Origin: Owenweeksia sp048267305
GTDB taxonomy: Bacteria; Bacteroidota; Bacteroidia; Flavobacteriales; Schleiferiaceae
Direction: 5' to 3'
DNA length: 64,000 nt
Assembly (NCBI GenBank): GCA_048267305.1
Contig: JBLWXT010000003.1
Span: forward strand, 124,001 to 188,000
Shown here: positions 26,300 through 34,590 of the stretch, in pieces
How positions within the stretch are numbered: position 1 is the stretch's first letter
How the letters are laid out: each line of letters begins with the position of its first letter
Translations under genes and position numbers: made by a program
The notes under the pieces: model-generated
Seen by the model: the letters and a program-made list of their open reading frames with translations, nothing else
Databases searched by the model: none
What the model was told of the DNA's origin: nothing

Positions 26300-27484
26300 C
26301 TACGAACCTATTGCGGATATTACCGCTTCTTCCAATTCAGGGCCACGTAGTTCAGTGGCAATGATTTTTCCTTCACGATCAATTAGTACGGTAAATGGGA
26401 TACCGTTAAAGCCAAAGTCATTTATAACCTTGGAGTCCCAGCCTTTAAGATCACTTACGTGATTTTCCCAGATAAGTCCATCCTGAGTGATAGCACCTGT
26501 CCATTCTTCCTTGGGATTTTGCTGTTGAGGCAATCCATCTAAGGAAACACTGTACACATCAAAACCCTTGGCTTTGTAGTCGTTATATAGTTTTACCAAG
26601 AATGGGTTTTGTGCGCGGCAAGGACGACACCATGCGGCCCAAAAATCCACCAATACTACCTTACCTCTAAGGTCAGAAAGCTTGCGAATTGTGCCATTTG
26701 GCCCTTGCAGTTCGATTTCAGGAATCTCTGCTCCGGGTTTTAGGTTATTCTTAATAGCGTTCATTTGCTCCTGCATGGCAAGGCTTTGTTTCATATTGGC
26801 AATGCTGGCGTGAAAGCTGGTTACATGCTTCAAGTCACCGTAATTTACACCAATAGCAGAGTCCACTCTTTCAAAATACTCAAAGTCTTCCTGAGGTACA
26901 ATTAATGGGTAATTACCTATGGATTGAGAGAAGATGAAGATATTGGCAATACTACCAGGCTCTTCATCAATCATGGCTTTTAGAGCATTGGAGGTGTTTT
27001 TCACTACTTTTTGAAAGATGGAATCCAGCTCAGCTTTTTTCATTTCAAACATCGGTGTGTTTTTAGCTTCCTGGCTGGCCGTGTTTAAGCTATCAATCTT
27101 GTCAAAAGCCTTGTTGCGGATATCTGTAATTTGCCAAATGCGCTCTGACTCATGACTACCACTTACAGTATAGTCAGGCTTTTCATCGCTACCATTAAGT
27201 TCTAATTTTACTTTTTCTCCTGGCTGAATGAAAAGAGGAACCTGATACTGATCTGTTATTTTAATCAGAATAAAGTCGGCAGTGTCAAGTTGTATTGTAG
27301 ATTCAAACTTACCGTCTTTTACAGCAATTGTATCTAAAGGTTCAGTGCCGGTAGGGTCTATACTATAAACTTCCAACTCTGTTACAGCAGCAGTTACAGT
27401 TCCTGAAATTTTGGTCTTACCATCATCACATCCTGTGGTAAAGTAAGCAATGGCAAGTATTGCCAGCATGTTGAGTATTCTCAT
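26300..27484 (-). CDS. TlpA-like thiol-disulfide lipoprotein
   Basis: A 394-residue envelope lipoprotein (lipobox FTTGC near residue 19). Residues ~20-110 form a beta domain of the DUF4369 type (KISGTVTAAV, LPLFIQPGEKVKLEL-like), followed by a helical segment and a C-terminal thioredoxin fold (residues ~250-390) with the redox motif FWAAWCRPCRAQ and a cis-proline segment GFNGIPFTVLID. It should reduce or shuffle disulfides of extracytoplasmic proteins, as ResA/TlpA do, though the partner is unknown. It lies 16 bases after gatB on the same strand and may be read through from it. Confidence 0.9.
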   Translation of the reverse strand: MRILNMLAILAIAYFTTGCDDGKTKISGTVTAAVTELEVYSIDPTGTEPLDTIAVKDGKFESTIQLDTADFILIKITDQYQVPLFIQPGEKVKLELNGSDEKPDYTVSGSHESERIWQITDIRNKAFDKIDSLNTASQEAKNTPMFEMKKAELDSIFQKVVKNTSNALKAMIDEEPGSIANIFIFSQSIGNYPLIVPQEDFEYFERVDSAIGVNYGDLKHVTSFHASIANMKQSLAMQEQMNAIKNNLKPGAEIPEIELQGPNGTIRKLSDLRGKVVLVDFWAAWCRPCRAQNPFLVKLYNDYKAKGFDVYSVSLDGLPQQQNPKEEWTGAITQDGLIWENHVSDLKGWDSKVINDFGFNGIPFTVLIDREGKIIATELRGPELEEAVISAIGS

Positions 27485-27500
27485 GGGGGATTATTGATTA

Positions 27501-28952
27501 TTATTTTTCTAATTGTTGTTGTACTAATTTACTGGCAACCTTGGGGTCGGCTTTACCGCCACTAAGTTTCATTACCTCGCCCATAAACAGGCCAAGCAAT
27601 CCTTTTTTACCGGATTTATATTCTTCTACCTTTTCAGGGAATTTGGCCAATGCTTTTTCGATGTGTTCCATTAAAGCAGAGCTATCACTCTCCTGTATCA
27701 GGTTCAACTCTTTGGCAAGGGCTTCAGGGTCTTTTTCAGGATTTTCAATCAAGGCTTTAAAAAGCTCTCCTGAGGCAGCCGAATTACTTACGGTACCCTT
27801 ATCCACAATAGCGATAAGTTTGGCGATGGTTTCTGCACTAAGCGGAAACTGATCTATGCTTACAGCCTTGTCATTCATATAGGATTTTACATTACCCATC
27901 AGCCAGTTGGCAGCTGCCTTATGGTTATCTGTGTGGGCAATAATATCCTCAAAATAAAGGGCTACTTCCTTGGTTTCGGTTAATAGGGCAGCATCGTACT
28001 CACTTAGGCCAAGTGTCAAATACTTATTTAAAAGTTCCTTTGGCAAGGGAGGGAGTTCTGCTTTCACACTATCCACAAAGTCTTGCTTTACCAATACTGG
28101 CTGTAAGTCTGGCTCCGGGAAATAACGGTAGTCATGAGCATCTTCCTTGGCGCGAAGCAGAGTGGTTTCACCCTTACCGGCATCAAAAGTCATGGTTTGT
28201 TGCTCCACCATACCGCCACTTTCGTACACTTTGTACTGGCGTTTTATTTCAAAGTCAATAGCCTTTTGTACGTTGCGGAAAGAGTTCATGTTCTTTACCT
28301 CCACCTTGGTTCCAAACTTTTCTCTTCCTATTGGGCGGATAGAAACATTTACGTCACAACGCAGGCTTCCCTCTTCCATATTACCATCGGAAATATCAAG
28401 GTAACGCACCAGTCTGCGCATTTCCTGCAGGTAGTTGTAGGCTTCCTGTCCATTGCGGAATTCCGGCTCACTTACTATTTCGAGCAGTGCAGTTCCGGCA
28501 CGGTTAAGGTCAATCAGGGTGTTGAACGGATCAATGTCGTGGATACTCTTACCACTATCTTCCTCCATGTGAATACGGGTTAGCCCGATTCTTTTGGGAT
28601 TTCCATCAGCATCCTGAATCTCTACAAAACCACCTGTGCAAATAGGGGTGGTGTCTTGTGTTATCTGGTAGCCCTTTGGCAAATCCGCATAGAAATAGTT
28701 TTTACGAGCATACTCGTTGCGCTCACGGATGTTACAGCCCAGGGCAATGCCCAGCCTTACGGCAAACTCAATTACCCTTTCATTTACCATGGGTAAAGTG
28801 CCCGGATGCCCCAGTGAAACGGCATTGGTCTGGGTATTAGGCATCGCGCCATAAGTGGTGCTGTCTGAGCTATAAGCTTTGCTCTCAGTATTGAGCTGTA
28901 CGTGTATCTCGAGACCGATAATCGGTTCGTATTTCTTAAGTATTTCTTCCAT
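27501..28952 (-). CDS. gatB: Aspartyl/glutamyl-tRNA amidotransferase subunit B
   Basis: A 483-residue GatB, the tRNA-binding and kinase-like subunit of the GatCAB complex that amidates misacylated Glu-tRNA(Gln) or Asp-tRNA(Asn). Motifs are the opening YEPIIGLEIHVQLNT, the catalytic-cradle segment LPKGYQITQ, HMEEDSGKS, DLNRAGTALLEIVSEPE and RYFPEPDLQP, with the C-terminal helical and YqeY-like tail (GKADPKVASKLVQQQL). Length is normal. gatA and gatC are not in the window, as is usual for scattered gat genes in this phylum. Confidence 0.97.
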   Translation of the reverse strand: MEEILKKYEPIIGLEIHVQLNTESKAYSSDSTTYGAMPNTQTNAVSLGHPGTLPMVNERVIEFAVRLGIALGCNIRERNEYARKNYFYADLPKGYQITQDTTPICTGGFVEIQDADGNPKRIGLTRIHMEEDSGKSIHDIDPFNTLIDLNRAGTALLEIVSEPEFRNGQEAYNYLQEMRRLVRYLDISDGNMEEGSLRCDVNVSIRPIGREKFGTKVEVKNMNSFRNVQKAIDFEIKRQYKVYESGGMVEQQTMTFDAGKGETTLLRAKEDAHDYRYFPEPDLQPVLVKQDFVDSVKAELPPLPKELLNKYLTLGLSEYDAALLTETKEVALYFEDIIAHTDNHKAAANWLMGNVKSYMNDKAVSIDQFPLSAETIAKLIAIVDKGTVSNSAASGELFKALIENPEKDPEALAKELNLIQESDSSALMEHIEKALAKFPEKVEEYKSGKKGLLGLFMGEVMKLSGGKADPKVASKLVQQQLEK

Positions 28953-29048
28953 AACAGTAGGGCGGCAAAGAAACGAAATATTGGATGTGTTACAAAGGGA
29001 GAGTTGGCAGGCTGATTTCGCTAATTTTCAGGAAGTTTTTAGCTCTAC

Positions 29049-30161
29049 CTAAATGGTTGTTTTTGCCTGTGCCGACACAAGGCCACCAACTTCTTTCAGC
29101 AGCTTTTGCTCTCCATCCAAGAGGATTTTTACCTGTACTGATAAATAGAATACCTGCTCCAGCACTTCCTGACTCAGCAGCGCCTTCAATCGCACCCAGT
29201 CCTTTTCGGTGGTGATGATTGGGATGTTGTGAGTTTTAAGAAGCTCTGCAATCTGTTTTAAGTCGCTCTCAGTAAAGTTGTGATGATCGGGATAGTTGAG
29301 ATGCTTTACAATGGTGTATTGCTTATTGAGGTGATGGAGCATGGTGGCTGGGTTGGCAATTCCCGTAAGGAGGATGATAGAGCTAAGTTTTTGCCCAAGC
29401 TTGATGTCACCCCCCCTTGCCCCCTCAAGAGTCTGCATTGAGCCTGACGAAGTGGGGGTGTGAAATCTGGAGGAAATTTCTACACCCAAATGATTTACAG
29501 CTACGCCATATTCTAAACCGGAAAAATAGACGGATTGCCCCTTAATGGGTTTTAGCTTTCGCTTGATATCTTCCGCGGCAGCGAGAGAGAGGTCATCAGG
29601 GCACTTGGTAACCACAATTATGTTAGCGCGGTTTTTTCCAATTCTGCTTTCGCGGAGGTTGCCCGCGGGGAGTATTAAATCGTTGTAAAACGGAGCGCTA
29701 TATGTGGTAAGTAAAATATTAAAACCAGCCTTTACATAACGGTGTTGATAGGCATCATCCAGTAAAATTAAATCAGGCTTGTCGTTTTTTAACAAAGCTT
29801 CAATTCCTTCTACCCGTTTTTCGGCCAGGGCCAGTTTTATCTGTGGAAACTTATGGAAGATTTGATAAGGTTCATCTCCAATCTCATCATACCGATGTTC
29901 GGGTGTGGCTAAAATCAGCCCTTTGGTTTTTCGTCCATAGCCGCGGCTTACCAAGCCAATTTGCTTATGCAAAAAATGACTGATCAGAAACTCCGTCATT
30001 GGGGTTTTGCCTGTGCCACCTGTACTCAGGTTGCCAATGGCAATTACAGGCACCTCAAATTCCCTTGATTTTAAAATGGAATTGTTAAACGCCCAGTTGC
30101 GCACCGCAGTTATTAGGTGGTAGGGGAGGGAGAAGGGGTATAGGAGTTTGCGCCAGAGCAT
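29049..30161 (-). CDS. lpxK: Tetraacyldisaccharide 4'-kinase LpxK
   Basis: A 370-residue inner-membrane-associated kinase that adds the 4'-phosphate to the lipid A precursor. The N-terminal membrane helix (LLYPFSLPYHLITAVRNW) precedes the P-loop GNLSTGGTGKTPMT; further marks are VSRGYGRKTKG, DDAYQHRYV and LPAGNLRESRIGKNRA. Length is somewhat above the ~340 typical of the phylum because of a segment around residues 230-255 encoded by a GC-rich palindromic stretch (29408-29462). The enzyme should still work, since that segment is between conserved blocks. Confidence 0.95.
   Translation of the reverse strand: MLWRKLLYPFSLPYHLITAVRNWAFNNSILKSREFEVPVIAIGNLSTGGTGKTPMTEFLISHFLHKQIGLVSRGYGRKTKGLILATPEHRYDEIGDEPYQIFHKFPQIKLALAEKRVEGIEALLKNDKPDLILLDDAYQHRYVKAGFNILLTTYSAPFYNDLILPAGNLRESRIGKNRANIIVVTKCPDDLSLAAAEDIKRKLKPIKGQSVYFSGLEYGVAVNHLGVEISSRFHTPTSSGSMQTLEGARGGDIKLGQKLSSIILLTGIANPATMLHHLNKQYTIVKHLNYPDHHNFTESDLKQIAELLKTHNIPIITTEKDWVRLKALLSQEVLEQVFYLSVQVKILLDGEQKLLKEVGGLVSAQAKTTI
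29408..29462. repeat. GC-rich inverted repeat inside lpxK
   Basis: CACCCCCCCTTGCCCCCTC at one end and GTGGGGGTG at the other bracket a ~25-base middle, within the lpxK reading frame. Composition differs strongly from its AT-rich surroundings, and it encodes an unconserved low-complexity stretch, so it looks like an in-frame repeat insertion. Confidence 0.4.
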
Positions 30162-30162
30162 T

Positions 30163-30190
30163 TATAGACAATAGATATTAGACGAGAGAC
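30163..30190. repeat. TAGA-spaced short repeat between miaA and lpxK
   Basis: TATAGACAATAGATATTAGACGAGAGAC is a run of loosely periodic TAGA units. Similar runs occur at 42227-42260 and, more weakly, 38346-38365, always between genes. Confidence 0.35.
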
Positions 30191-30255
30191 TTCAAATACA
30201 AAAGTATTTATCTCTTCCGGGGAGTTCGAAGAACTTTTTCCAACTTCGTCTTTCC

Positions 30256-31197
30256 TCATTCATACTTCATATTTTCCAAAATGTATTTCCTAATCTCCTC
30301 CACATCCTTTGGCTCAAACCACTTAATTTCTTTATCCCTATTAAACCAGGTCATTTGGCGTTTGGCGTAGCGTCTGCTGTTTTTCTTTATTTCTGAGATG
30401 GCAGTTTCCTTGTCCCATTCACCATCAAAGTAACGTATAAACTCGCGATAGCCTACAGTTTGCATGCTGTTTTTCTCCCGAAAGGGAAGGAGGCTGCGAA
30501 CTTCTTCTTCCAAACCTGCTTCAATCATGTTGTCTACCCGCAGGTTTATACGCTCGTATAATTCCTCACGCGGAAGCGTAATACCAACTTTAAGAATGTT
30601 GAAGTGGCGTTTTGCCTTTTCACCTTTTCGGAATTGGCTATAGGGCTGACCGGTGGTTTCAATTATTTCGAGGGCTCTGATAACGCGTTGTGGGTTATGT
30701 AAATCTACCTGGGCGTGGTAAGTTGGATCTGCAGTTTTTAGCTGTGAGCTAAGGCTTTCCAAACCTTCATTTTGTAATTTATGTTTTAATCGTTCTCGCA
30801 CTTCTTTGGGGATTTCCGGCATTTCGTCAAAACCTTCAGCCAGGGCTTTCATGTACATTCCGCTGCCGCCCACAAGTATGGCTGTGTCTTTCTTTTCAAA
30901 AATTTTATCCAGTATTTTCAGGGCATCCCGTTCAAAGTCGCCAGCGCTGTATTCTTCTTTCACCGAAAGGTGCCCCACCAAATGGTGCTTTGCTAAGTCC
31001 AAATCCTCCCGGGAAGGGGGGGCTGCCCCTATTTGCAGTTCTTTAAAAAACTGTCGTGAATCGAAGGAAATGATCTCAGTTTGTAAGTCCTGTGCCAGTG
31101 TGATGGATACATCCGTTTTTCCCACAGCAGTGGGGCCGCAAATAAAAATGGCTGTTTTAGTCAAAACTGTTTCCGCAGGTTTTACAGAATTTGGCAT
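30256..31197 (-). CDS. miaA: tRNA dimethylallyltransferase MiaA
   Basis: A ~313-residue enzyme that transfers dimethylallyl to N6 of A37 in tRNAs reading UNN codons. Motifs are the P-loop GPTAVGKTDV, the substrate strand EIISFDSRQFFKEL, AILVGGSGMYMKAL, NPQRVIRALEI and the C-terminal RYAKRQMTWFNRD. Starts at 31263, 31206 and 31197 are all in frame, and a TTG at 31164 would remove most of the overlap with the channel gene; the 31197 ATG is a compromise. It is the last gene of the exporter-channel run. Confidence 0.94.
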   Translation of the reverse strand: MPNSVKPAETVLTKTAIFICGPTAVGKTDVSITLAQDLQTEIISFDSRQFFKELQIGAAPPSREDLDLAKHHLVGHLSVKEEYSAGDFERDALKILDKIFEKKDTAILVGGSGMYMKALAEGFDEMPEIPKEVRERLKHKLQNEGLESLSSQLKTADPTYHAQVDLHNPQRVIRALEIIETTGQPYSQFRKGEKAKRHFNILKVGITLPREELYERINLRVDNMIEAGLEEEVRSLLPFREKNSMQTVGYREFIRYFDGEWDKETAISEIKKNSRRYAKRQMTWFNRDKEIKWFEPKDVEEIRKYILENMKYE

Positions 31198-31987
31198 CGA
31201 GGGCATGGCCGGTTTCACCGCAGTTATTGCAAACAAATGGTTTTCCCGCTCTGCTTCTCTCATTGGCCTTGGTCATTTCGTTGGTTACAATACCTGTAGG
31301 CACGGCTATTATTCCGTAGCCCAAAATCATAATAACAGATGCTATTACCTGCCCTGCCAGGGTGTGGGGAGCAATATCGCCATAGCCAACGGTGGTAAGG
31401 GTTACTATACACCAGTAGATACTCACCGGGATGCTGGTAAAACCATTTTCAGGACCTTCAACCACATACATTACCGTACCCATTACAAATACTACGCACA
31501 TAACGGCCACAAGAAACACCGTAATTTTTATTCTACTTCCTCTTAATGCCGAGCTTAATATCTGTGCTTCACCCAGAAAGCGAACCATTTTTAATACCCT
31601 GAAAACGCGGATAAGACGGAAAGCCCGAAGTACCATGAAGTATTGTGCACCTACTAATATAAGGGCTAAATATGTTGGGAGTATAGACAGTAAATCTATA
31701 AGTCCGTAAAAGCTCAGTACATATTTCTTTTTCTTGCTTACAATAACCAGTCTTACCAAATACTCAATGGTGAAAATTGCAGTAAACACCCACTCTGCAT
31801 AGCGGAAAAACTGACGATGGCGGGCAAGAAAAGAGGGGACGCTTTCCAGCATAATGGCCAGCAGACTTCCTATGATAAAGAAAAGCAGAATAACATCAAA
31901 TGTCTTTCCTCTTGGAGTGTCCGACTCAAATATCACATCATACCATCGAGCGCGCCAGCCTTCTTTTTGTGGACGATTACTTGTCAC
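31157..31987 (-). CDS. Voltage-gated potassium-channel-like protein with C-terminal zinc ribbon
   Basis: A 276-residue six-helix ion channel of the Kv/KvAP type. The voltage-sensor S4 helix carries spaced arginines (LRAFRLIRVFRVLKMVRF), and the pore loop contains the potassium selectivity filter TLTTVGYGD. After S6 (IIAVPTGIVTNEM) a soluble tail ends in a rubredoxin/zinc-ribbon-like motif with two CxxC pairs (CNNCGE and CKTCGN). The start overlaps the permease stop (ATGA), and the end overlaps miaA. A zinc ribbon on a bacterial Kv channel suggests metal- or redox-dependent gating, which is inference. Confidence 0.9.
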   Translation of the reverse strand: MTSNRPQKEGWRARWYDVIFESDTPRGKTFDVILLFFIIGSLLAIMLESVPSFLARHRQFFRYAEWVFTAIFTIEYLVRLVIVSKKKKYVLSFYGLIDLLSILPTYLALILVGAQYFMVLRAFRLIRVFRVLKMVRFLGEAQILSSALRGSRIKITVFLVAVMCVVFVMGTVMYVVEGPENGFTSIPVSIYWCIVTLTTVGYGDIAPHTLAGQVIASVIMILGYGIIAVPTGIVTNEMTKANERSRAGKPFVCNNCGETGHALDAKFCKTCGNSFD

Positions 31988-32799
31988 AGATCACGTTTTT
32001 TTAAGATTAAGTAGCCACCAAAGGAAAGCACTAAGGTGTAGAAAATTGTAGTTAATAGAAATTTAATCGATACAACATCTGCAGTAACATTTCCAACAAT
32101 GGCATCAGCACCAAGTAGCCTTGTGATGGGCTGCAGGTTTAGCATACGCGAAGGTTCCGTAGGTAAATAGTGCTTAATGGGTTCTCCCAAGATCAGGCCT
32201 AAGAGAGGCTCCGCTATAAAGTAGTATGCCAGGATCACTATTACAGTAATGGTACTTCGCTTAAACACCAGGGTAAGAAACATGGTGAATATCATAATAA
32301 AAAGCACCTCTACAAAAAAGGCCGTGAGGTAATCAGTACCATATAAAAATGTAGGCCAGTTTATATTTTCATTGTAAAGCAGGGCCATTACAAAACCTGT
32401 TGCTGCAACAATCAGTAGGCTAATAAAAGTAAAAATCAATGCACTAAAAAGCTTGGAGATGTAGTATTGGCCTACACTTAATCCATCAATTACATTTTGG
32501 CGGTAAGTTTTATACTGATATTCATTTGAGATAAAGAATATCAGCAGAAATGCAGGAATGAACTTGAAAAAACTGGCGAGGTAAGTAATATTTTGCCAGA
32601 TGTAGGGTAGCTTGTATAATCCGGCATCAGCGAGATTTTGAAAGGCAATCATACCACCCTCATTATTGCTGCTGCTAAATGGGGCAAACTTGCCCATTTG
32701 TGTAATAAGAGTAATCATGCTGAGGGCATACAGCCCCATTCCAATCCAAAAGAATTTATGATTACGAAGTTTTAGCCATTCAATCTTAAGTAGTTTCAT
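31984..32799 (-). CDS. ABC-2 type exporter permease
   Basis: A 271-residue integral membrane protein with about six hydrophobic helices and the ABC-2 N-terminus (KIEWLKLRNHKFFWIG). It should form the channel of an exporter with the ATPase encoded one base upstream. The helix pattern (FFISNEYQYKTYRQNVIDGLS in the coupling-helix region) is typical of the ABC-2 NatB/CcmB-like group. The substrate is not evident; antibiotics, lipids or proteins are possible. Confidence 0.85.
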   Translation of the reverse strand: MKLLKIEWLKLRNHKFFWIGMGLYALSMITLITQMGKFAPFSSSNNEGGMIAFQNLADAGLYKLPYIWQNITYLASFFKFIPAFLLIFFISNEYQYKTYRQNVIDGLSVGQYYISKLFSALIFTFISLLIVAATGFVMALLYNENINWPTFLYGTDYLTAFFVEVLFIMIFTMFLTLVFKRSTITVIVILAYYFIAEPLLGLILGEPIKHYLPTEPSRMLNLQPITRLLGADAIVGNVTADVVSIKFLLTTIFYTLVLSFGGYLILKKRDL

Positions 32800-32800
32800 A

Positions 32801-33691
32801 TCAGGCTTGGATTAGATTTAAGAATTGAGTTTCGAGGCTGGCCTTGCGGAATACCAAATGATTTACATAAATGCCCTGAGTGGCAAGTTGGCGGTTTATA
32901 TCGTCTGCGCTCCACTCACGTTTAAGCTTAGCCAATAGAAGTTCACCTTCTTCAGATACTGATTCTACTGCGTCAAAATTCATTAAAGCACTCTTTAGCG
33001 CCACATTATCTGTGGCACTTATTTCAACCAAGCCCTCAATACCGGTAAGTTCTTCCACTCTGCCGGAAAAGAGCAATACTCCTTTTTGCAAAACAATAGC
33101 ATGGGTACACACCTTTTCAATCTCTACCAAAATATGGCTGGCAATTATAATGGTAATACCACGGCTGGCAATTTCCAGTATTAATTCTCGTATTTGCGCT
33201 ATTCCTTGGGGGTCGAGGCCATTTGTAGGTTCGTCAAGCACCAGTACTTCTGGTTCAGAGAGCAGGGCAGAGGCTATGGCCAATCGTTGCTTCATTCCCA
33301 GGCTGTAACTCTTAAACTTGCTTTTACCGCGTTCGCCCAGGCCTACGATATCAAGGGTTTCCTCAATTTTAGGATTTTTAATTTCCTTAATGGTAGCAAC
33401 AACTTCCAGATTTTTTACGCCAGACATATAGGGGTAAAAGTTGGGGGTCTCCAGTATCGCTCCAACTCTTTTTTTAGTGTCAAAACTGAGTTGTTGCCCA
33501 AACCAGCTAAAATTTCCGGAATCAGGTTTAATAACTCCTAAAACCATTCCCAGCGTTGTAGTTTTACCACTACCGTTGGGGCCGAGTATTCCAAATACAC
33601 TTCCCTTGGGGATGCTTAGAGATAAATTTTGTACTGCCTTTATTCGGCCATAACTCTTAGTCAGGCCGTTGATTTCCAATATTTTTTCCAC
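32801..33691 (-). CDS. ABC exporter ATP-binding protein
   Basis: A 296-residue ATPase of the ABC-2/CcmA type. Walker A is GPNGSGKTTTL, the signature is SLGMKQRLAIA and Walker B is VLVLDEPTNGLD with the H-loop in ASHILVEI. The GTG at 33691 was chosen because family similarity begins at KILEINGLTKSYG; the in-frame TTG at 33772 would add 27 residues running into the divergent promoter. It is paired with the permease gene. Confidence 0.92.
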   Translation of the reverse strand: MEKILEINGLTKSYGRIKAVQNLSLSIPKGSVFGILGPNGSGKTTTLGMVLGVIKPDSGNFSWFGQQLSFDTKKRVGAILETPNFYPYMSGVKNLEVVATIKEIKNPKIEETLDIVGLGERGKSKFKSYSLGMKQRLAIASALLSEPEVLVLDEPTNGLDPQGIAQIRELILEIASRGITIIIASHILVEIEKVCTHAIVLQKGVLLFSGRVEELTGIEGLVEISATDNVALKSALMNFDAVESVSEEGELLLAKLKREWSADDINRQLATQGIYVNHLVFRKASLETQFLNLIQA

Positions 33692-33781
33692 AGTTGTTGA
33701 TAATTCAGGCTTCCAAACTAAAACTAATTTTAATATTTTTGGGAATAACCGACAGGGATTTACAACCAACAATCTTGCACC

Positions 33782-34078
33782 ATGAATAAATCAGTTGATT
33801 CGTTTCCCCTGGTCCAAAAAGAGAATATCCACCTGTTAACCTTTCCAAGGGAGGAGGTGTTGAAAGAAAAGCACGCAATAGAGAAGCGTATTGCGGCCTT
33901 GCATCATGCCACCAGTTTGGGCAACCTTAGCCATCATAAAGTAGATATTTTATTTGAGGATCAGGAAGGACTAAAGCGTGTTAAAACCACAATCTGGGCG
34001 ATAGCCAATCGCAAAATATTTTTGAAGGATCATAGGTCTATTCCCATCCATAGAATACACGGGGTGTCTATAACCTAG
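33782..34078 (+). CDS. Small hypothetical cytosolic protein
   Basis: A 98-residue basic protein (MNKSVDSFPLVQKENI...) with no signal peptide and a C-terminal beta-rich segment (KRVKTTIWAIANRKIFLK, then SIPIHRIHGV). That ending resembles the small PilZ/SH3-like barrels used for binding nucleotides or RNA, but I cannot assign a family. It is divergent from the exporter and its stop overlaps the convergent pRiA4b-like gene by 4 bases. A TATTTTTG -7 match lies 41 bases upstream (33734-33741). Confidence 0.7.
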   Translation: MNKSVDSFPLVQKENIHLLTFPREEVLKEKHAIEKRIAALHHATSLGNLSHHKVDILFEDQEGLKRVKTTIWAIANRKIFLKDHRSIPIHRIHGVSIT

Positions 34079-34584
34079 AGCCACAGATCGCTGTCATCCT
34101 GCTCATCTGCCGTGTCGTAATCGTCATCCAGGTCGTAGATATCATCATCCGGGCCCTCAGCTCTCATTTCCTTTTGTGGAGCTTGTTTAGGCCTTTGGCC
34201 AATAGCCCCTATTACCACAGGGTATTCCTTGCCGGCCTCGGGTTCCTTTATTTCTGTGGTTTCCAGATAAAATGTCCATAAGTTCATATAATCATAGGCG
34301 AAAAGCATTCTGGCTCCCTCCTCTGTAAAGGCGTCTTTAATGAGCGTTTTATCCAAAGGGTTTTTACCTGTGGCAGGGTCAAAATCCATCATGCTGATTT
34401 CTTCACCCTGATCCCATTCGTCATTACTTTTAAAGAAGGAAGACATTTCTCCTTTATCAAGATCAAAGGCTTCAACCATTAAAATATGTAAATCAAAAAG
34501 GGTTGCAGTGCCCAAAATGGCAACGTCTCGTATTACGTCATCATCAGCATCTAAAATGGCACGAATTACATAAACTTCAGACAT
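34075..34584 (-). CDS. pRiA4b ORF-3-like (IS1096 TnpR-like) protein
   Basis: A 169-residue acidic protein of the plasmid pRiA4b ORF-3 family. The family marks are VYVIRAILDADDDVIRDVAI, the helix FDLHILMVEAFDLDKGEMSSF and MLFAYDYMNLWTFYLE. Its C-terminus is an acidic tail (DDDIYDLDDDYDTADEQDDSD). Despite the name, chromosomal copies like this are stand-alone genes of unknown function; no transposase is nearby. It lies 6 bases downstream of the CCA enzyme gene. Confidence 0.85.
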   Translation of the reverse strand: MSEVYVIRAILDADDDVIRDVAILGTATLFDLHILMVEAFDLDKGEMSSFFKSNDEWDQGEEISMMDFDPATGKNPLDKTLIKDAFTEEGARMLFAYDYMNLWTFYLETTEIKEPEAGKEYPVVIGAIGQRPKQAPQKEMRAEGPDDDIYDLDDDYDTADEQDDSDLWL

Positions 34585-34590
34585 AAGTAT

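Noticed and set aside
28134..28583. Plus-strand open frame (149 codons)
   Set aside because: Antisense to gatB with no recognisable start or motif; a shadow frame.
30806..31546. Long plus-strand open frame (246 codons)
   Set aside because: It lies wholly antisense to miaA and the channel gene, whose frames carry clear motifs, and its product has no recognisable domain.
34075..34584. pRiA4b ORF-3-like gene as evidence of an insertion element
   Set aside because: No transposase, terminal repeats or target duplication around it; chromosomal members are common.
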